A stretch of 64,000 nucleotides of DNA. Source: a bacterium. Its GTDB lineage: Bacteria; Myxococcota; UBA727; JAUIJE01. The stretch spans positions 310,001 to 374,000 of the forward strand of contig JAUIJE010000004.1 in NCBI GenBank assembly GCA_030431455.1, read 5' to 3'. The translations under genes were made by a program, and so were the position numbers. Below are positions 61,516 through 64,000 of this stretch, piece after piece; within the stretch, counting starts at the first letter, position 1; every line of letters begins with the position of its first letter. The notes below the pieces were generated by a model that was not told the DNA's origin, searched no databases, and was given only the letters and a program-made list of their open reading frames with translations.

Positions 61516-63774
61516 TCACGGGGTCTTCGCGCCGGGGGAGGGGGCGGCGGAGACTTGCTCTCCGGTGGCCGGGGCCTCGTCCAGGGCGCCCAGCTCGTGC
61601 AGCAAGAACGCCCACTTGTCCGCGGTCTCCTCGATGATCTTGGTGGTGGGCTTGCCCGCGCCGTGACCGGCCCGCGTCTCGATGCGGATGATCACGGGGT
61701 TGTCCCCCGCGTGGGCTTTTTGCAGGGCAGCGGCAAACTTGAACGAGTGCGCGGGGACCACGCGGTCGTCGTGATCGGCGGTGGTGATCATGGTCGAGGG
61801 GTACTTGGTCCCGGCCTTGAGGTTGTGCAGCGGCGAGTACGCGTGCAGGAACGGGAACTGCTCGGCCACGTCGGCGGAGCCGTACTCGCTCACCCAGGCG
61901 TGGCCGATGGTGAAGCGGTGGTAGCGGAGCATGTCGAGCACGCCGACCTGGGCGATGGCCGCGCCCACCAAGTCGGGGTTTTGGGTGATGGTGGCCCCGA
62001 CGAGCAGGCCGCCGTTGCTGCCTCCGCCGATGGCCAGCTTGTCACTTTTGGTCACGCCCATGGCGAACAGGTGCTTGGCCGCCCAGGCAAAATCGTCGAA
62101 CACGTTCTGCTTTTTCTCGAGCATGCCCGCCTCGTGCCAGGCCTCGCCGAACTCGCCGCCCCCCCGCAGGTTGGGCAGCGCGAACACCCCGCCACGCTCG
62201 AGCCAGCCGAGCAGGCCGACGGAGAAGCTGGGGGTGAGGCTGATGTTGAAGCCACCGTAGCCGTAGAGGTACGTGGGGTTTTCGCCGTTCATCTCGAGGC
62301 CCTTTTTGTGGACCACGAACATCGGGATCTTGGTGCCGTCCTTGGACGCGTACCAGACCTGCTGGGTCTCGTAGTCGTCGGGGTTGAACTTCACCTCCGG
62401 TTTGCGGAACAGGGTGCTCTTGCCGGTGGTGAGGTCAAGGTGGAACACGGTGTTGGGGTAGGTGAACGACGTGAAGGTGTACCAGGTCTCTTTGTCCTGG
62501 GACTTCCCGGAAAAGCCACCCACCGAGCCGATGGCGGGGAGTTCGATCTCGCGGAGCGCCTTGCCCGCGTAGTCGTGGAAGGTGAGCTTGTCATAGGCAT
62601 TGTGAAGCTTTCCGACCAGGAAGCCGCCGCCGATCATCTTCACCGATTCAATCTTGTCTTCGCCCTCGGAGACGATCTCCTTCCAGAACTTCTTTTGGGG
62701 CTTGCGGATGTCGATCGCCACCAGCCGGCCTTTGGGGGCGGCGAGGTCGGTGCGGATGTAAAAGGTGTTGCCTTTGTTGCCCACGAACTCGTACGCAGCG
62801 TCGAAGTCGTCGAGGATGCGCTTGACCTTCTTGTCCCGGCCGGAGAGCGCCTTGTAGTAGAGACGGTTGCGGCGGTCGGTGCCCTTCCACACGTGGATGA
62901 CCAGGAACTTGCCGTCTTCGGTCACGCGGGCGTCGAAGCCACGCTCTTTGTGTTCGGGTTCCTCGAACACCAGCTGGTCTTTTTCCTGCGGGGTGCCGAG
63001 CTTGTGGAAATAGACCTTGTGAAAGTAGTTGGCCTCCTCGAGGTCGTCGCCCTCTTTGGGCGCGGGGTAGCGGGAGTAGTAAAAGCCGCTGCCGTCTTTG
63101 GCCCAGGACGCATCGGAGAACTTGCTCCATTTGATCTCGTCGGGGAGGTCCTTTTTGGTCTCGATGTCGCGGACCTTCCAGGTCTTCCAGTCCGAGCCAC
63201 CGTCGGACAGGGAATAGGCAAGCCGCTTGCCATCGTCGCTGATCGCGATCTCAGACAGCGCGATGGTGCCGTCTTTCGACAGGGTGTTGGGGTCGAGCAA
63301 CACCTCGGGCTCTTGGTCGAGGGCCTTTTGGGTGTAGAGCACGCTTTGGTTCTGTAGGCCGTCGTTCTTGTAGAAGAAGTAGCGGCCGCCTTCTTTGAAC
63401 GTCGAGCTGTACCGGGCGTAGTTCCACAGCTCGGTGAGGCGGGTTTTGATTTCTTCGCGGGCTTTGATCTGCTCGAGATAGCCAAAGGTCACTTTGTTCT
63501 CGGCGGTGACCCAGGCTTTGGTGTCTTCCGCGTCCGGGTCTTCGAGCCAGCGGTAGGGGTCTTTGACCACGGTGCCGTGGTAGTCGTCTTCCTGCGCCAC
63601 TTCCTTGGTGTCGGGGTACACGATGACGTTCTCCTTCTCCGCGGGGGCGGCCACCGGCTCGGCGGTGGCGGGGGCGGTCGGCTCGGGGTCCGCCTTGATG
63701 TCCTCTTCGGTGGTGCCGCAGGACACCGTGGCGAGGGCGAGGGCCAAGGGGACGGTTCTGGTCATGAGGCGCAT
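61516..63774 (-). CDS. Prolyl oligopeptidase family serine peptidase (S9A) lipoprotein
   Basis: The 752-residue product cleaves after proline in short peptides. A lipoprotein signal (ALATVSC) and an acidic Pro/Ala linker precede the propeller region (residues about 60-460; YSLSDGGSDWKTWKVRD and AYEFVGNKGNTFYIRTDL lie here). The catalytic domain has Ser in GGGSNGGLLVGA (near 580), Asp in TTADHDDRVVP and His in RAGHGAG. The start at 63774 is preferred because AGGAGA lies five bases before it; ATG three codons later is possible. It would act in the periplasm or outer envelope. Confidence 0.92.
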   Translation of the reverse strand: MRLMTRTVPLALALATVSCGTTEEDIKADPEPTAPATAEPVAAPAEKENVIVYPDTKEVAQEDDYHGTVVKDPYRWLEDPDAEDTKAWVTAENKVTFGYLEQIKAREEIKTRLTELWNYARYSSTFKEGGRYFFYKNDGLQNQSVLYTQKALDQEPEVLLDPNTLSKDGTIALSEIAISDDGKRLAYSLSDGGSDWKTWKVRDIETKKDLPDEIKWSKFSDASWAKDGSGFYYSRYPAPKEGDDLEEANYFHKVYFHKLGTPQEKDQLVFEEPEHKERGFDARVTEDGKFLVIHVWKGTDRRNRLYYKALSGRDKKVKRILDDFDAAYEFVGNKGNTFYIRTDLAAPKGRLVAIDIRKPQKKFWKEIVSEGEDKIESVKMIGGGFLVGKLHNAYDKLTFHDYAGKALREIELPAIGSVGGFSGKSQDKETWYTFTSFTYPNTVFHLDLTTGKSTLFRKPEVKFNPDDYETQQVWYASKDGTKIPMFVVHKKGLEMNGENPTYLYGYGGFNISLTPSFSVGLLGWLERGGVFALPNLRGGGEFGEAWHEAGMLEKKQNVFDDFAWAAKHLFAMGVTKSDKLAIGGGSNGGLLVGATITQNPDLVGAAIAQVGVLDMLRYHRFTIGHAWVSEYGSADVAEQFPFLHAYSPLHNLKAGTKYPSTMITTADHDDRVVPAHSFKFAAALQKAHAGDNPVIIRIETRAGHGAGKPTTKIIEETADKWAFLLHELGALDEAPATGEQVSAAPSPGAKTP

Positions 63775-63854
63775 GGGTTCTCCTGACGGTAAAAGACTTG
63801 GCCCGGCTACCGCAGGTTTGCCTCACTGGCGAGGGGGCCCTGTATGCTCGTCCC

Positions 63855-64000
63855 ATGGACGGCACCGCGCCCCGGTTGGACCTCAATGCGGCCGCGCTCG
63901 CGGCCCTGTGCGACGAGGTCCGGGACCTCATCCTGCGGCACCACGCGGGACTGCCCGACGCGTTCGTGGGCCAGAGCGAGGGGGGCGCGGCCTTGGCCGA
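63855..64000 (+). CDS. Unidentified protein, 3' end outside the window
   Basis: An ATG at 63855 opens a frame running to the window edge (48 complete codons: MDGTAPRLDLNAAALAALCD and onward to GQSEGGAALA). TATGCT lies six bases before it, consistent with a -10 box and a leaderless transcript. The visible piece is helical and has no signature, so no function can be given. Confidence 0.5.
   Translation, partial: MDGTAPRLDLNAAALAALCDEVRDLILRHHAGLPDAFVGQSEGGAALA

Overview
The window is very GC-rich, densely coded DNA from a deltaproteobacterial-type Gram-negative, most likely a member of the Myxococcota. The evidence is a MYXO-CTERM-like sorting signal (Gly-Cys motif, hydrophobic stretch, Arg cluster), two Hanks-type Ser/Thr kinases (one fused to an AAA ATPase and a long helical repeat region), many lipoproteins with clear lipoboxes, and low-complexity linkers such as a 45-residue Gly-Asp tract. 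No rRNA, CRISPR array, insertion sequence or phage module was seen. Three tRNA genes (Asn, Ala, Gly) are present. The genome family is inferred, not proven.

Layout. 0-3 kb: the 3' part of a SIR2-like gene, a cytosolic solute-binding-like protein and an Omp85-like barrel. 3.3-7.7 kb (minus strand): an apparent operon of an M14 carboxypeptidase, an S46 dipeptidyl peptidase and a GluR0-like ligand-gated channel with a TVGYGD filter. 7.8-10.1 kb: a modABC molybdate transporter with overlapping start and stop codons. 10.1-17 kb: small regulatory and enzyme genes (PilZ, DUF1801, TetR with an acyl-CoA dehydrogenase, 2OG oxygenase, LysR, ArsR with a VOC protein). 17-21 kb: a secreted sugar-dehydrogenase/di-heme fusion and SelO. 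21-27 kb: a three-gene RND efflux operon. 27-33 kb: UvrA2, ArsR with an SRPBCC protein, a DEAD-box helicase and a DUF1801 protein with a histone-like tail. 33-37 kb: a kinase-AAA-repeat gene split by an apparent frameshift. 37-48 kb: SDR and AraC pair, a tRNA-Asn locus with duplicated tRNA-tail/terminator modules, HEAT-like protein, a 1133-residue acidic disordered protein, a lipoprotein and a cysteine-cluster protein. 48-64 kb: a signal-less LysM protein, a TPR protein, a chimeric amidase, an adenylate cyclase-CHAT protease-membrane sensor operon, a barrel/hydrolase pair, an M49-like lipoprotein, a second kinase and a prolyl oligopeptidase.

The best candidate for an undescribed system is the two-gene operon at 52849-56609. 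Its first protein joins a class III cyclase, a caspase-like CHAT protease, one membrane segment and a periplasmic CsgG/FlgO-like domain. The second is a secreted protein carrying a related CsgG/FlgO-like domain plus helical repeats. Together they look like an envelope sensor with a two-output cytoplasmic effector.

Other points worth attention are three repressor genes whose predicted promoters place the transcription start on the start codon itself (leaderless mRNA), with the operator built into the core promoter; the peptidase-channel operon; and the amidase gene in which a sorting signal is followed in frame by a second signal peptide and propeller domain.
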